Part shown: one piece after another, positions 12,003-23,856 of the stretch
Layout of the letters: each line of letters begins with the position of its first letter
Numbering within the stretch: the first letter of the stretch is position 1
Assembly: GCA_958298945.1 (NCBI GenBank)
Contig: CATQJD010000001.1
Coordinates: 577,209 to 641,208 of the forward strand
Source of the DNA: Atherix ibis
Taxonomy: Eukaryota; Arthropoda; Insecta; Diptera; Athericidae
Length of the DNA stretch: 64,000 bases
Reading direction: 5' to 3'
The notes under the pieces: generated by a model
Seen by the model: only the letters and a program-made list of their open reading frames with translations
Databases searched by the model: none
Told to the model about the DNA's origin: nothing
Made by a program: the position numbers and the translations under genes

Positions 12003-13613
12003 AACAATTAACACTTATCATACACATATGTTATACACATCTAAAACTATAGTATATTTGAGCAGGGATATTTTGAAAATTTTTAGTTTCCATATTTAAT
12101 ATTTATTTTTCATTAAACTTCAAATTTTTGCTTTCTTTGGTATTATAATTTAGTTGAATATTTGTTCATTTTATTTTTTTTGAAGAAGCTTACATTTTTA
12201 ACGACATCTTATTGGTTTATATTATTTAATTTAATTTTTTTCTTCATATTTGGGTGGTGGGGAAGGAAGTCCAACAGGAATAGAGATACTATTCAGAAGA
12301 TGAGGGAGTGGCGAATATGTTTACGGGCTAACATTTATTATAGATGGATGGGCGTCGGTTCACCAGACTACTATCGTCTTCGTACTCGAACACTCATATA
12401 AATATATGTTGCTTTTAATTCAAAGTTTCCATTTCTTCCTTTTTCGTACATATGTATGTATGTACTCGTACATATATTAATAATACATTAAAAATCGTTC
12501 TCAAATTTTCATTCTCCCTGTCTTTCAATTTCTCCCCAAAAATCTTATATTTTGTTGTTCTTCATATTCTTTTAATTAGATTTCATTTAAATCAAATTTT
12601 TCATCTCATAATGATTTTTTTGTTTGTGTTTGATTTATCTATGGTATTTTTTATAGATATATGAGATATATTTCTAGTTTTTTCTTTTTCTTTCAATTTA
12701 TTGTATTGATTTTACTTTCTTCATTAAATGTATGTATTTTGTAATTTAAAAGATAGTAGCTTTGAATGATTCAGTTTTAATTGGTTTTATTAATTTTTCG
12801 AGAGTAATTTTTGTTATAAAAAATAAATAAAAAATACGCTCACTATATCGAGTAATTACTCATTAAAACAATGGTTAATTATTAAAAAACCGTTTTATAT
12901 TTTAAGGCGCGGGTAATTAAGAAAAACGTTCGAAAATAGTTTTTTCCCTAGAAACAAATTATTTTTTCAGATTTTTTAATTATTATTTTGAATTTATTTA
13001 CTGAATATTTATGCAGAATTATTTAAATAAAATTTATGCAGAATTATTTAAAAAATGAACTTTACTGAAAGTTACGTCGATGAAGATGACGGAATTGATC
13101 TTTCAATTATATGTTCGAGTAGCCTGTTCCAATGAGAGCTACTAATTTATTTTTATTAATTTGTAGATTATCCAAGTTCGCACTTACTGTAGCGCTACAA
13201 TTTCTGCCTTAAATTATTTCAAATCAATTCGCAAGAAGATTCGTCAGTCCCTATATCATTCCCTATTTTTTTTCAATGAACAGGCGATTACACACAAATG
13301 GGCGTCCTACTCCATATGTTGTACCTGTCGTACAGATAAGCCCATAGGCCAGATTGGTTCACTCTCTCTGATGCGTTCGGCTGTAAAGAGTAAATAGCTG
13401 TTTGGATATACTTAACTCCTTATTTGCCAAAATATGTGGTGAACTTTTTTGAGCAACATTTGTCCTCATTGTCTGACACCAATGTTTCGGAAATTTCAAA
13501 AATATGGAACACAAAATTTTTTAGCGTTTGATAGATCAAGGATGGGTCCTTGTTTCCCGTTTAGCGTTTGATTGATCAAAGGGGTTTGATATGTTTCAAG
13601 GACGGGTCGGCGT

Positions 13614-14360
13614 AAATTGAATTTGATGTCTTTGTTTCTCTGTACATGCCCATATAATAGCGAATGTCGCTAGCCATCCTCGGCTGATAAAAATATCGAG
13701 ATGTTCGCTCGACCATCTACGCAATCGTGAGCCTCTATTATAACCTTTTATTTAAGACCCTGTATAATCCATATTATGGCAGGCTTCTAGGCTATTTTCA
13801 GTTCAGAGTAGTGTGGGACTTAAAGTTACACATTTTGGCTCAAATTTCTAAAATCTATGTTTTATAGAGTATGGATTTTTGCGACAGTGCATGATAAGCA
13901 GGGTCTGAGAAATGAAAGGATTTAAAATCCAATCTTTTATTTATCTCCTCCTTGATGCTAACTTCGTCGGTATATATTCTTGATAAAGTATCTTAATCTA
14001 CGGCCGGCTCCCTTTCCGGTGTTCAATCTCGAATTCGTAGCTATAGACTCCACCCTGCTTATCTTCCACCAAGATCTATTTGATTCATGAACGATTTAAT
14101 ACTGGTAAAATATGTGTATATTATACGATTATTTTAATTGCATTAATTCTATATATGGGCTAAAATTATGTATGTATAATAACGCCATTCTTGAATGATA
14201 GAACCACCTGACTAGGGCTGCCATAACATTTGACATACATAGGTCTTGTATTCATGTTTTTTATTTTTTTATTTTTCTTCAATTGTTGTATTCTATTGAA
14301 TAATTAAACCATCTTGTAAATATTCATTGAGTCCCAAAAAAACATTATATTTTAGCTATA
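13614..14360. repeat. 747-bp tandem direct repeat, copy 1
   Basis: Repeated almost base for base at 14374-15120 (offset 760). The only difference I noticed is ACGATTATTTT here against ACGATCATTTT in copy 2. No ORF or domain was recognised. It is less AT-rich than its flanks, with runs such as CGCTAGCCATCCTCGGCTGA and CTACGGCCGGCTCCC, which might be LTR or satellite sequence. Confidence 0.95.
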
Positions 14361-14373
14361 ATGTTTTTTAAAA

Positions 14374-15120
14374 AAATTGAATTTGATGTCTTTGTTTCTC
14401 TGTACATGCCCATATAATAGCGAATGTCGCTAGCCATCCTCGGCTGATAAAAATATCGAGATGTTCGCTCGACCATCTACGCAATCGTGAGCCTCTATTA
14501 TAACCTTTTATTTAAGACCCTGTATAATCCATATTATGGCAGGCTTCTAGGCTATTTTCAGTTCAGAGTAGTGTGGGACTTAAAGTTACACATTTTGGCT
14601 CAAATTTCTAAAATCTATGTTTTATAGAGTATGGATTTTTGCGACAGTGCATGATAAGCAGGGTCTGAGAAATGAAAGGATTTAAAATCCAATCTTTTAT
14701 TTATCTCCTCCTTGATGCTAACTTCGTCGGTATATATTCTTGATAAAGTATCTTAATCTACGGCCGGCTCCCTTTCCGGTGTTCAATCTCGAATTCGTAG
14801 CTATAGACTCCACCCTGCTTATCTTCCACCAAGATCTATTTGATTCATGAACGATTTAATACTGGTAAAATATGTGTATATTATACGATCATTTTAATTG
14901 CATTAATTCTATATATGGGCTAAAATTATGTATGTATAATAACGCCATTCTTGAATGATAGAACCACCTGACTAGGGCTGCCATAACATTTGACATACAT
15001 AGGTCTTGTATTCATGTTTTTTATTTTTTTATTTTTCTTCAATTGTTGTATTCTATTGAATAATTAAACCATCTTGTAAATATTCATTGAGTCCCAAAAA
15101 AACATTATATTTTAGCTATA
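14374..15120. repeat. 747-bp tandem direct repeat, copy 2
   Basis: Second copy of the unit at 13614-14360, separated by 13 bp (14361-14373). Ends at TTTTAGCTATA, after which the two copies diverge. Confidence 0.95.
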
Positions 15121-15666
15121 TGAGACATCACGCTATCGATAGAACGAATAAAATGTATAATTTAAGAGATAAAACTTTCATTTTCTCTCGAAGATGAAGT
15201 TTGATAATAACTCATCAAAATGTAAGCTTGAGTAGGCATATGTATACACTTCTTACCAAACACACTTCATTGTATTTGGCTTGGTTTGTAGTAATAACCA
15301 GCATTAAATTAATAAAATACATATATAAGTGCAAAAAACTATGTTATATAAATAATTATATTGTAGTTGTAAGACGATTTGTCCTAATTATTTTATTTTC
15401 ACTTTTCATAAATTACAATAAATTACTAACACAACATTAATTATTTCATGTTGATGCAAAGCACGGTAATGGTTCTATAATTTGTTAATTGATTCGTATT
15501 TTTTATATATTTATACTGTATTTATTCTTTAAAACTTTATTCAATAGAAAACCCCATACTCGTTAGGCTTACATTTTAAAAGTCATACACAGAAACGGAT
15601 TAATTTGGTTATAAGTTATTATTAAGCAGATTGTTCGGTATATTCAGACTTGAATTCGATTTTCAG

Positions 15667-15829
15667 GAAAGCTGTACATGATTCAACAGTAAGCAACCGT
15701 GTTGATGAAATCAAAGCGTCGCCAATTGTCGACAATTCTATAGGTACTTCAACAGTGAAGCAAGATGGATTTGTATCGAAGCGTGCTGAGTTACGCTGGA
15801 TAGAACAGGATCGTCGCCGAAGAGAGGCT
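15667..15829 (+). CDS. fs(1)h: fs(1)h penultimate exon
   Basis: Acceptor TTCGATTTTCAG|G supplies the last base of the Arg codon begun at 11799-11800, then 54 codons to the donor GCT|GTAAGA. The protein runs KAVHDSTVSNRVDEIK ... KQDGFVSKRAELRWIEQD and ends RRRREA. The basic RAELR...EQDRRRREA end matches the Arg-rich helix just before the C-terminal tail of BET proteins (RREQERRRREA in BRD4). Reading past 15829 gives an AT-rich, intron-like frame. The donor leaves phase 0, matching the exon at 39096. Confidence 0.92.
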
Positions 15830-16496
15830 GTAAGAAATTTATCATTTATATTAAACTTTATATACAATTTTAAAATGTATAGGAAATATTTGAAGTATTT
15901 TTATAATATATGTTTTATATTATTATTATTATTATATATAACATATACTGTATATGTACAGGGCCTAACAGTAGGAACTTTTTTTTTAAATTTTACATTT
16001 TGTAAGAAAATTTTGTCATTCTTTATGGAAATATGTTGTAGAGACTTAACTTGAAGAAGAGTAACTTCAAACTTTATGCACCAACACAACTTAAATATGC
16101 ACACAATATATCAGAAATGCTTAGTAGGAGGCAAATTGAAAATAGTACATTGGATTGCACAACTATTGCGAAGTTGTAGAACATTTTAATTGCGTATTTT
16201 CCCGAAATTCCCGTTTTATTTCCATTTTTGAAATCTTGTAAAGCTTTTACAAATTAACAAAGTTTACAAAAGGAGTAAGACTTAAAAAATAAATATTTAC
16301 TTTTGTCTCTAAGCATTGGACGTACAGTTTCAGAACTCTCATGCTTAATAACTAACTCTTCGCGAGGCATAAAAGTACAAAACCCATTGCAATAGTTAGG
16401 ACGAGAAACAAAGGTATCAAGTGCAAGTATATTTTATCATTCTCTGAGATTGTGGTTTCTTTTCCTCTTACATGTGAGTATGATTGTTGTAACTAC

Positions 16497-16842
16497 CCCT
16501 TCACGAGGTATAAGAGCAAATATAATTTTTTCTATCGACGGAAGGAAATTCGACACAAGGAAATGAAAATAATATCATGATCTATTTTTTATAATATCTT
16601 TGCCTGGTTATGATATTGTGTAATATAAGCATAAGATTGTATTATCTGTATGTATGGTAATTTGTCTTTTTTTCCCATATATAGCACTAATGTTTCTATT
16701 TAGTTAAACTGAAAATAGGGAATTCTGATCCAAAATGTTTGCTATGATTTCTGTTTAAGGAAAAATTGAGTGACTTGCTCAGACAATTCAATATGGTTTA
16801 ACATTTCACAAAACAAGTATGCTTAGAATTTTTGGCATATTA
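16497..16842 (+). repeat. Dispersed repeat, inverted pair member 1
   Basis: Reverse complement of 18434-18785 with moderate divergence. Best-conserved core: CTGAAAATAGGGAATTCTGA and TCCAAAATGTTTGCT (about 16709-16746). Other shared blocks are TCACGAG, GGTTATGATATT, ATAAGATTGT and ACTAATGTTTCTATTT. No coding sequence. Looks like a small non-autonomous element; no terminal repeats were identified. Confidence 0.75.
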
Positions 16843-18433
16843 ACGTATATGTACAAATTTATTATTTACAATTAATAATACTATTTTTATAAATAGATAC
16901 TTAATTTCTTTTTAATATATCAATATTTGTATTTATACAAATTAACATATTTTTACGTGTACATCAGCTAAATTTTGTTGTTGAGAAAATCTTCGGCAAG
17001 ACAACTGATTTGAGGCAAGTTTTTTAGAATAAACCACCTCATAATAATAATGCAAATTTAAATATATATTAAAATGATTAAATAATTAAAAGATATTTTT
17101 TGTCTGTGCAAAATTACAAAATATCTTCCTTTTAATAAGTGTTCGGTTACCGGTATTCCAAACATACCGAAATGAAGAAACAAATTCTCAATGCGCCAAA
17201 ATATCAATATATTTTCGATTTCAATTTCTGTAGTATTTATTAATTTTAATTTTTGTGAAAAAAAATATACTCGTGTAATCAAGAGGAAAGTACAGTGATT
17301 CTGTACTTATCCCTTTTTTCAGTCGAAAATTGTTGGAGTTAAAGTGTGCAAGAATATTGTATACATTTTGGAATTATAATTTTCCTTATATTCTCAGTTT
17401 TAGTGAAATGATCAACAATTTTCTTGAAAACATCAAAAGTATTGCTTAAAATTTATTAACAAATTTGTCGTTTGATCTTTAAAAAAAAATTTGCGTCTCT
17501 TCGAGTAAATGTGTATCTATTATTATAAAGTGAATAGTATTACTTTCATATACGGCACTCTAATCAACTCTAAGTAGTTGGTCATTATCATCATCACAAA
17601 TTGATAAATTTTATGAAATTTTTGAATTGTAGATTCTATGGACAGTAGTAGGGCATGAAAATAAAATGATTAATACAATACTTTTTCTTCGTAATTTATA
17701 TAAAATAAATATATTGCTTCGTTTCATCAATAAAAGAAAGTTCAGCATATTTTCTGACAAAAAGCGGTCTACCCAGAGATTTTTGTACATATTCCCGTAT
17801 ACTCCTTATATGAGTATTATTAAGAAAAAGCTATGAGTGGGTTAGTGATACTGTGTTAAAAATAATATAACATAAAGTCGATAAAAACAAAAATAAATAA
17901 ATACAAAAGCAATTGAAATACCTAAATACAAAAAATATGTTTTTATTTTTGGTAATCATGATTTCTTTATTACTTATTATAGAAATGCATGTAACCGTAG
18001 TTCCATTTGTTTCGTGTTTGAAAATTTGGTTAAAGAGCATTAATAAAATGAAAGATATTTATTAATTATGCATAAAAAGGGGGTTATTTTAATATTACTT
18101 TATTGTTTATATTTTAATTTGTATACCATTAAATAGAAAGTTTATTTGATTGATCGTACAAATAGAACACACAAATTAATATTTGATGGTTATTATAAAA
18201 AGAAGAACCCAATTATGAAAGTGGTTTTAAGTGGGTAAAAATTTAACAGTGCTGGCAAACATGTATCTCTCAGTTTTCTTTTCGAAAATTTTGTAAAAAA
18301 AAAATGCCTTCAAGTGCAAGTCAAATTTATTAAAAATTAAGTTAGAGAACTACTCATTATATTAGAGTTATTTATTAAATATTATTGTAAATTATGTAAA
18401 TTATAAATTATTAACAAACATATATATTAAGAT

Positions 18434-18785
18434 ATGCCAAATATTCTAACAATTTGTTCCCTTTTTCTAACCAAGAAATACACTTATTCTATGACAAGTT
18501 CAACTACGTTGAATTGTCACTCAATTTCTCCTCAAACAGAAATCACAGCAAACATTTTGGATCAGAATTCCCTATTTTCAGTTGAATAAAATAGAAACAT
18601 TAGTGATATAGGTGCGAAATAAAATACAAATGACTATACATACTCATAAAACAATCTTATTGCTATAATACATAATATCATAATCAGGCATTACGATAAT
18701 AAGAAATATATTGAACTCTTATGTTAAATTTTCCAACGATAAAAAATATTTGATTTGTCTTTAGAACTCGTGAAGGAGCACTTAC
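18434..18785 (-). repeat. Dispersed repeat, inverted pair member 2
   Basis: Partner of 16497-16842 in opposite orientation; see there for the shared blocks. Confidence 0.75.
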
Positions 18786-18802
18786 GAGTAAGTAAGTGAA
18801 AA

Positions 18803-18918
18803 TATATAGGCAGTTGGTGGAATTAGATTGGTGCATATCTGTGAAAAGTGTGATGGAAAAGCCGTTAAGGTCCTACCATTTTCTTTAACCGTTAAGGTCC
18901 TACCAGTTGTATGGGATC
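18803..18918 (+). repeat. ~115-bp direct repeat, copy 1 (GTTAAGGTCCTACCA)
   Basis: Shares TATATAGG, TTGGTGGAATT, GAAAAGT.TGAT and the block CCGTTAAGGTCCTACCA (present twice, 28 nt apart) through GTTGTATGGGATC with 19699-19813. Confidence 0.85.
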
Positions 18919-18922
18919 ACCA

Positions 18923-18964
18923 CAGTATTATATATAAAATATATATATTTGATATATAATACTG
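18923..18964. repeat. AT-rich inverted repeat, 13-bp arms
   Basis: CAGTATTATATAT (18923-18935) pairs with ATATATAATACTG (18952-18964). Low complexity, so weaker than the other hairpins here. Confidence 0.6.
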
Positions 18965-19456
18965 CTGCGATCTATATACCATAAATAAATGTGCAATATC
19001 TTTAATGGAAAGACGTTTTGAAGGAGTGAGAGGACATAAACACTTCCATTTTTCCCACTATTCTTCAGTTGAACTGATGAGGTTTTCTTACAAAATTTGA
19101 TAAATCAACGACATTCTTAAACAATTGTATTTATGCTGATTAGCCACTTATTGGAGTTATGTTCGGAGGTTCAGTATTAAAAAATTTACATATTATTTGA
19201 CCTCAACTTTCTTCCCACATTTTTAGTGTTGATACGTTTGCTCTAGAATCGACTTTTGCTACTGATTTGATTATTATAAACAACATTTAAAGTTTTATTC
19301 TAATGCTATTGATCAAACAGTTCAAATAATTACAAATTGATGAACTCATTTAAGCTTCAGAAAATTCTTATTTCGCGGATTATGTTACATCAGAATTAGC
19401 TCAAAAATATTCGACATAAACTACTATAACATAAGCGTGCACCACACAATACAATA

Positions 19457-19705
19457 ATGTACTTTAATGACAATCAATATAGAAAAAATTACCATCTAAA
19501 CAAGAGATATAATAATAACCGAAGCATTAACAATAGAAAAAATAATACAAATTTTACTAATATATATAATAACAGAAACTATAAGAATATAAATAACGAT
19601 AATTATCAACTAGGACTTAACAAAAAAAAACAGAACTCAAACCGGAACGATGGGAGCGCCACACTCCCATCGTTCCGGGAGCTTTTTGATCAAGAAGGTA
19701 TATAG
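19457..19705 (+). other. Asn-rich open frame, possibly decayed Gag
   Basis: An 82-codon frame dominated by Asn, Tyr, Arg and Lys, with NRNDGSATLPSFRELFDQEG at the end. It sits between two ~115-bp direct repeats and ends inside the second. The composition and NRNDG-type end recall a nucleocapsid region of a gypsy-like Gag; a loosely similar Asn-rich run with NKNDGPGKT occurs near 56400. It may be chance AT-rich coding. A 15-bp hairpin (19642-19678) lies inside it. Confidence 0.3.
19642..19678. repeat. Perfect hairpin, 15-bp arms, 7-nt loop
   Basis: CCGGAACGATGGGAG (19642-19656) and its exact reverse complement (19664-19678). It is GC-rich against an AT-rich background. Confidence 0.95.
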
Positions 19706-19813
19706 GTACTTGGTGGAATTGGATAGGCGCGTTTCTGCGAAAAGTATGATTGGAAACCCGTTAAGGTCCTACCATTTTCTTTAACCGTTAAGGTCCTACC
19801 AGTTGTATGGGAT
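19699..19813 (+). repeat. ~115-bp direct repeat, copy 2 (GTTAAGGTCCTACCA)
   Basis: Second copy of the unit at 18803-18918, same orientation, about 897 bp away. Confidence 0.85.
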
Positions 19814-20517
19814 CGCAGCGAATCAACTCCGCATTCATCCAATTGAAGTTGTCTCCTGTACTGTTAAATACGGTTTATATTTATTGCAACTGTAGATCAC
19901 ATGTTGCAATTCAACAGTATAGCCTTACCCGAGCTATAGACATGTTGATGGTGGTTAGCTTCTGGTTTAATCTAAAAGATTAAATTTTCTCAAGAATCTT
20001 AGAAATGCAAGGCGAAAGTGAAAACCGCAATAGCAACCTTCCAAATATATGGAAACATTGATGTTTCCAGAATAAAATTGAAGAGGTTGACTTTCTGCAA
20101 TGTGCAACTTCCTTAAAAGAGTTTAAAAAGAGAGTGTATGTGGATGAAGCTGCGATTAATTTATCTTCATGCTTCCTCTCTTACTGTCTTCCTGACTTTG
20201 GTAGTATTAAATCTCCACTCGAGAAGGTTTATCGTACTGGAGAGATGTATGGTTTTTTTTCAAGAAAGCTATAAAGCTTTCTAGAAAGAAGTAATCATCT
20301 GCTCATTCTACTAGAAGCAACTGTTACGTATGCTTACACAAAACTACTTTCACGATTAATGAAAAACAAAAGAAACTGAGCTTGGCTTACACTTATAGTC
20401 TCTAGGGCTATGGATGCTTAACCGTCAACGTTATCCATTAGTCGTGAAGCGAGAAGTGTGGTCGGCATCCTCCTTTCTTGTAGGCAGGGTTTCGTTTTAA
20501 TTACTTTCAAATACCAA

Positions 20518-22791
20518 AAGGATTGACTCGGCCGTCTCTGTCGTTGGTGCGGGTATGGATGTAGTGCGTGTTGATGAGTGTTCGAATGAATTTGGGGAAT
20601 AGAACTTTATGCTGTCTCGGTGTATTGTAGGTTCGGGTCTGAAATAGATTGGTATGGACGCGAATGCTGTTTCTCCTCTCTGGCATAGCAAGAGGGCAGA
20701 CACTGACCAGCCGAGTTGTGTGAGGGGCAGGCAACTCGAAGAGTGGATTCTGCCTAGTGGTATGAATGTAGTGAATGTTCCCAGTGAATGTTACACTTTC
20801 AGCGGACCGAATGGGCAGAGTGACATTGACGTCACAATGTGCAATCGTGCTGCTGACTGTTATGAGTATGAGTGGAGAATATTGCCTGAGTGGGGAGTGA
20901 GCGATCACAACCTCATCGAACTGGTGGTAACTGCGCCAATGGATGACCATCGCGAGGTTTCTTCGCGTGGTAGGCGGTGGCATACCGGTGGGGTAGACTG
21001 GATGGTCTACAGGGAGGAGGTCGCGGCTGAGATCTGTGAGTTTGCTAGATTTCAGTCGATGTTATTGGAGAAAAAGTTAGTTGAGTTGAGCAGATGCGTG
21101 AACGTGGTGAATGACAGGTGTATGAGTAAAAGAGTAGAGGGGCATAGGAAAGATACTCCATGATGGAACTGGGAGCTAGGCTTTGCGTAGGATCTACCAG
21201 CGATGTAGACGCCGTGGTGTAGATGCGCACACTGAAGGTGTGACCTTCAGGGCGGCCAGAGCTAAGCATGTGACAAGTATAAGACTTGCCAAGGAAAAGC
21301 ACTGGCAGAAGTATGTGAATGAAATTTAAAATTCGGATGTGTGAGAAAGGTGCTCGAAATGATATTTCGAGTATCAGAGTGAATGATGGGTATACAAGTA
21401 ATTGGGAGGACAGTGTGAATGCATTGATGAGTGACTTCTTTCCTGGGATTGAAAGGCAAGAAGAAGTGACTGTTGGCAGGAGATACCTCCTGCCGTTTGA
21501 ATGGGAAGAGATTGATCGATCGGTGTGGAGCACGAAAGTGCGAAGTGCCCCAGGATTGGATGGTGTGACTGGTCAGATGATCAAGAAGTGTTTGGCGGAC
21601 TATTTCCGCACATGTGAGTAGCCTTTACGGTGAATGCCTGAAGAGTGGTGTGTTTCCGCGTGACTGGCCAGTAGAGGATGTGGTTATCCTTCCCAAGCCT
21701 CCGGACGGGATACGGACTGACCCGTCCTCCTACAGGCCGATATGTTTACTGCCAGTGTTCGGCAAGGTCCTCGACCGAATGATAGTACACCGGTTGAATG
21801 TGAAGTTGGCAGACTTCATTGTGTCCGGCTCTCAGTATGGATTTACGAAAGGTACATCGACTGAGGACGCATGGATGCGTGTAAGGCTGTATGTGGATGA
21901 AAGTGTGAGTAAATACGTATGTGATGTGTTTGTTGACTTCAAGAGTGCGTTCAACTGCCTACGATGGGATCGTATCTTTGAACGACAGGAGGAGGTTTCA
22001 TGTGAAGAGGCTTCGCTATGGCGGAGTTACTTCCATGAAAGGTATGCAGTAGTGTGTGGGAACAATGGGAGGATTGTTCGCCAGATGGTGCGTGGCTGTC
22101 CACAGGGATCTGTGGCCGGCCCAGCCATCTGGAATATGATGATGAATGGTCTCCTGGTGCAGTTAGAGACCGGGTGTGTTGTGGTCGCATATGCGGACGA
22201 TTTTCTGCTCTTGATTAAGGTGGGGAGTAGTTCTGCAGTGGAGGTAGCGGGAAGCCGCTATATGCAGATGGTGACTGAATGGGGGAACAGAATGGGTGTC
22301 AAGGTTTCCGAAAGGAAAACAGTATGTATGCTCCTGAAAGGATTTTTTTCGCCCCATATTCGTTTGGAGACTGTCGGGGCCCGATACGCGCGCGAAGTGA
22401 AGTACCTTGGATTAAAGGTTGGAGAGAGGCTGAACTTTCGGCCTCACTTGCAATATCTGAGGGAGCGCGTGGTTGGTTTGGTTGGCATGCTGGTGCGAGT
22501 ACTTCGCAAAGAATGGGGACTTCGATCCAGAGCGGTGAAAGTCCTGTATAAGAGTGTGTTTGTTCCATGTGCGATGTATGCATCGTGTGTGTGGGCTGAT
22601 ACTTTGCGCCACCAGTATGCGAGGGTGGCCATAAAATCAGTGCAGCGTAAGGTATGTATGCATGTTTGAATGTGTATAGGACCATGTCGACCGAAGCGAT
22701 GCAGGTTCTCATGGAAGAAATTCCATGAGACCTGGAGGTGCTGCGTGGAGATATCCACTACCGTCTGGGGCGGGCATTCCGCTGGCAGGTT
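20518..22791 (+). pseudogene. R1-clade LINE fragment (R1-B), ORF2 only
   Basis: A + strand fragment of R1 ORF2, from the endonuclease (MDANAVSPLWHSK at 20654; GVSDHNLIELV) to the thumb of RT (catalytic VVAYADDFLL at about 22185-22210; YLGLKVGERLNF near 22410). It lacks the Gag ORF, the ORF2 start, the C-terminal Cys-His motif and the 3' UTR. It is nearly identical to R1-A on the opposite strand and shares its disabling lesions: the small deletions near 21185 and 21330 and the frameshift at 21610. R1-C is intact at those places. R1-B also has a private loss near 20600 and a frameshift near 22655. At 22791 it runs without spacer into the Gag of R1-C. Confidence 0.88.
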
Positions 22792-23855
22792 TTTCATTAC
22801 AGGACGCACTAAAAAGCGTGAGGCAGGGTGTTGCTGACTTGGAGACCAACAAGGCACCTACAGCCATAAGTGCGGTGCTGCTGCTTGTGGGCGAGGCTGC
22901 TGACGCTGGCCTTGCGTTGGAGAAGGAGATCTCCTAACTGAAGGGCAGGCTGGAGACGATGGCGACGGTCACTCCGTCTCAACGCATTGCTGCTGTTGCG
23001 ACTACCAGTCGGAATGCTCACCCGATCCGCGGGGGGTAGTGGTCCCAGCCACTGCGCCAGCTGCCGTATCTGCAAATCACTGGATTGTGCCACGGCCTGT
23101 TCCAAGGCCGAGGAAGCTGTTGCCTTTGCCGCCTCCACCGGCACAAACCTTCGCGCTGGTGGTGAAAGCCACTGCAGCGGGTGTACCGGCGGAAGAGGTC
23201 AAGAAGAGAGTGTTGGAGGCGGGAAAGTCGCTGGCGGACGTACGCGTCCGTGCTGTTCGGTGGTTGAAGGAGGGTGTTGCGGTGGAGGTTTGCAGCAGCG
23301 GTGAGTTGCGCCGAGTTGCTGAATCAGCTGATTTGGCCAAGGCTGGTTTGGTAACCAGTGCGCCAAAGAGGGCGAGGCCGAAGCTCGTCATCCACGCTGT
23401 GCCGGCTGAGGTTGAGCTGGTGCAGCAGCTTCAAGAGAAGAACATGACAGGCATTACGGTGGAAGCTGAGAAGGAAGTGTCTGTACTCAGAAGAACAACC
23501 GGTAAAGATGGTAAACACATGGTTATCATAGAGGTTAGTGCTAATGTTAAGGAGAAAATGTTAAGTGAGAGACGTGTGTTTCTGGTATGGTTATGTCTAC
23601 AAATTCGTGAATACGAATGGTACGTAGGTGCACGGTTGCCTGGATTTCGGGCATCTCCGTGATGGCTGTAGGCGGGCTGGAAGGCTGTGCAGTAGGTGTG
23701 GTAGCGGTGACCATCTTGCTCGGGAATGCCCGAACATAGAGTGTTGCCGCAACTGCCATCTGCGTGGTCTTCCGGGCACGCACTCCGTCATGTCGGAGGA
23801 TTGCCCGGTGTATGTAAGGTTGTGCGAAAGAGAGAGAATGAGGATTGTTGCCTAA
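22792..23855 (+). pseudogene. R1-clade Gag (ORF1), C-terminal part
   Basis: Retrotransposon Gag, which binds element RNA. Visible in order: a helical N-terminal part (ALKSVRQGVADLE), a Pro/Ala-rich linker, and the Gag core (TFALVVKATAAGVPAEEVKK, then VRAVRWLKEGVAVEVCSS) at about 23135-23300. Near the end are zinc knuckles of the CX2CX4HX4C type (CSRCGSGDHLARECP, about 23690-23735), preceded and followed by related Cys/His groups (CLDFGHLRDGC; CRNCHLRGLPGTHS). The frame changes near 22940, 23030 and 23600, so it is broken. Confidence 0.8.
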
Positions 23856-23856
23856 A

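Larger units (their letters stand above)
11801..15666 (+). other. fs(1)h intron, 3866 bp
   Basis: GT-AG intron between the 11158-11800 and 15667-15829 exons. Contents: a perfect 21-bp hairpin (11954-12002), AT-rich sequence without recognisable genes (12.0-13.6 kb), a partial short repeat around TTAGCGTTTGAT (about 13521 and 13561), a 747-bp tandem duplication (13614-15120), and AT-rich sequence to the acceptor. Small ORFs here (e.g. 12162-12401) have no support. Confidence 0.8.

Noticed and set aside
12162..12664. Small host ORFs in the fs(1)h intron
   Set aside because: Hydrophobic, T-rich frames with no domain, lying within a well-supported intron.
13614..15120. A pair of LTRs flanking a retrotransposon
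   Set aside because: Only 13 bp lies between the copies and the ends are not TG...CA; described as a tandem duplication instead.
15831..16054. Continuation of the fs(1)h penultimate exon to 16054
   Set aside because: A consensus donor lies at 15830, the following sequence is intron-like, and the conserved tail is found at 39096 in matching phase.
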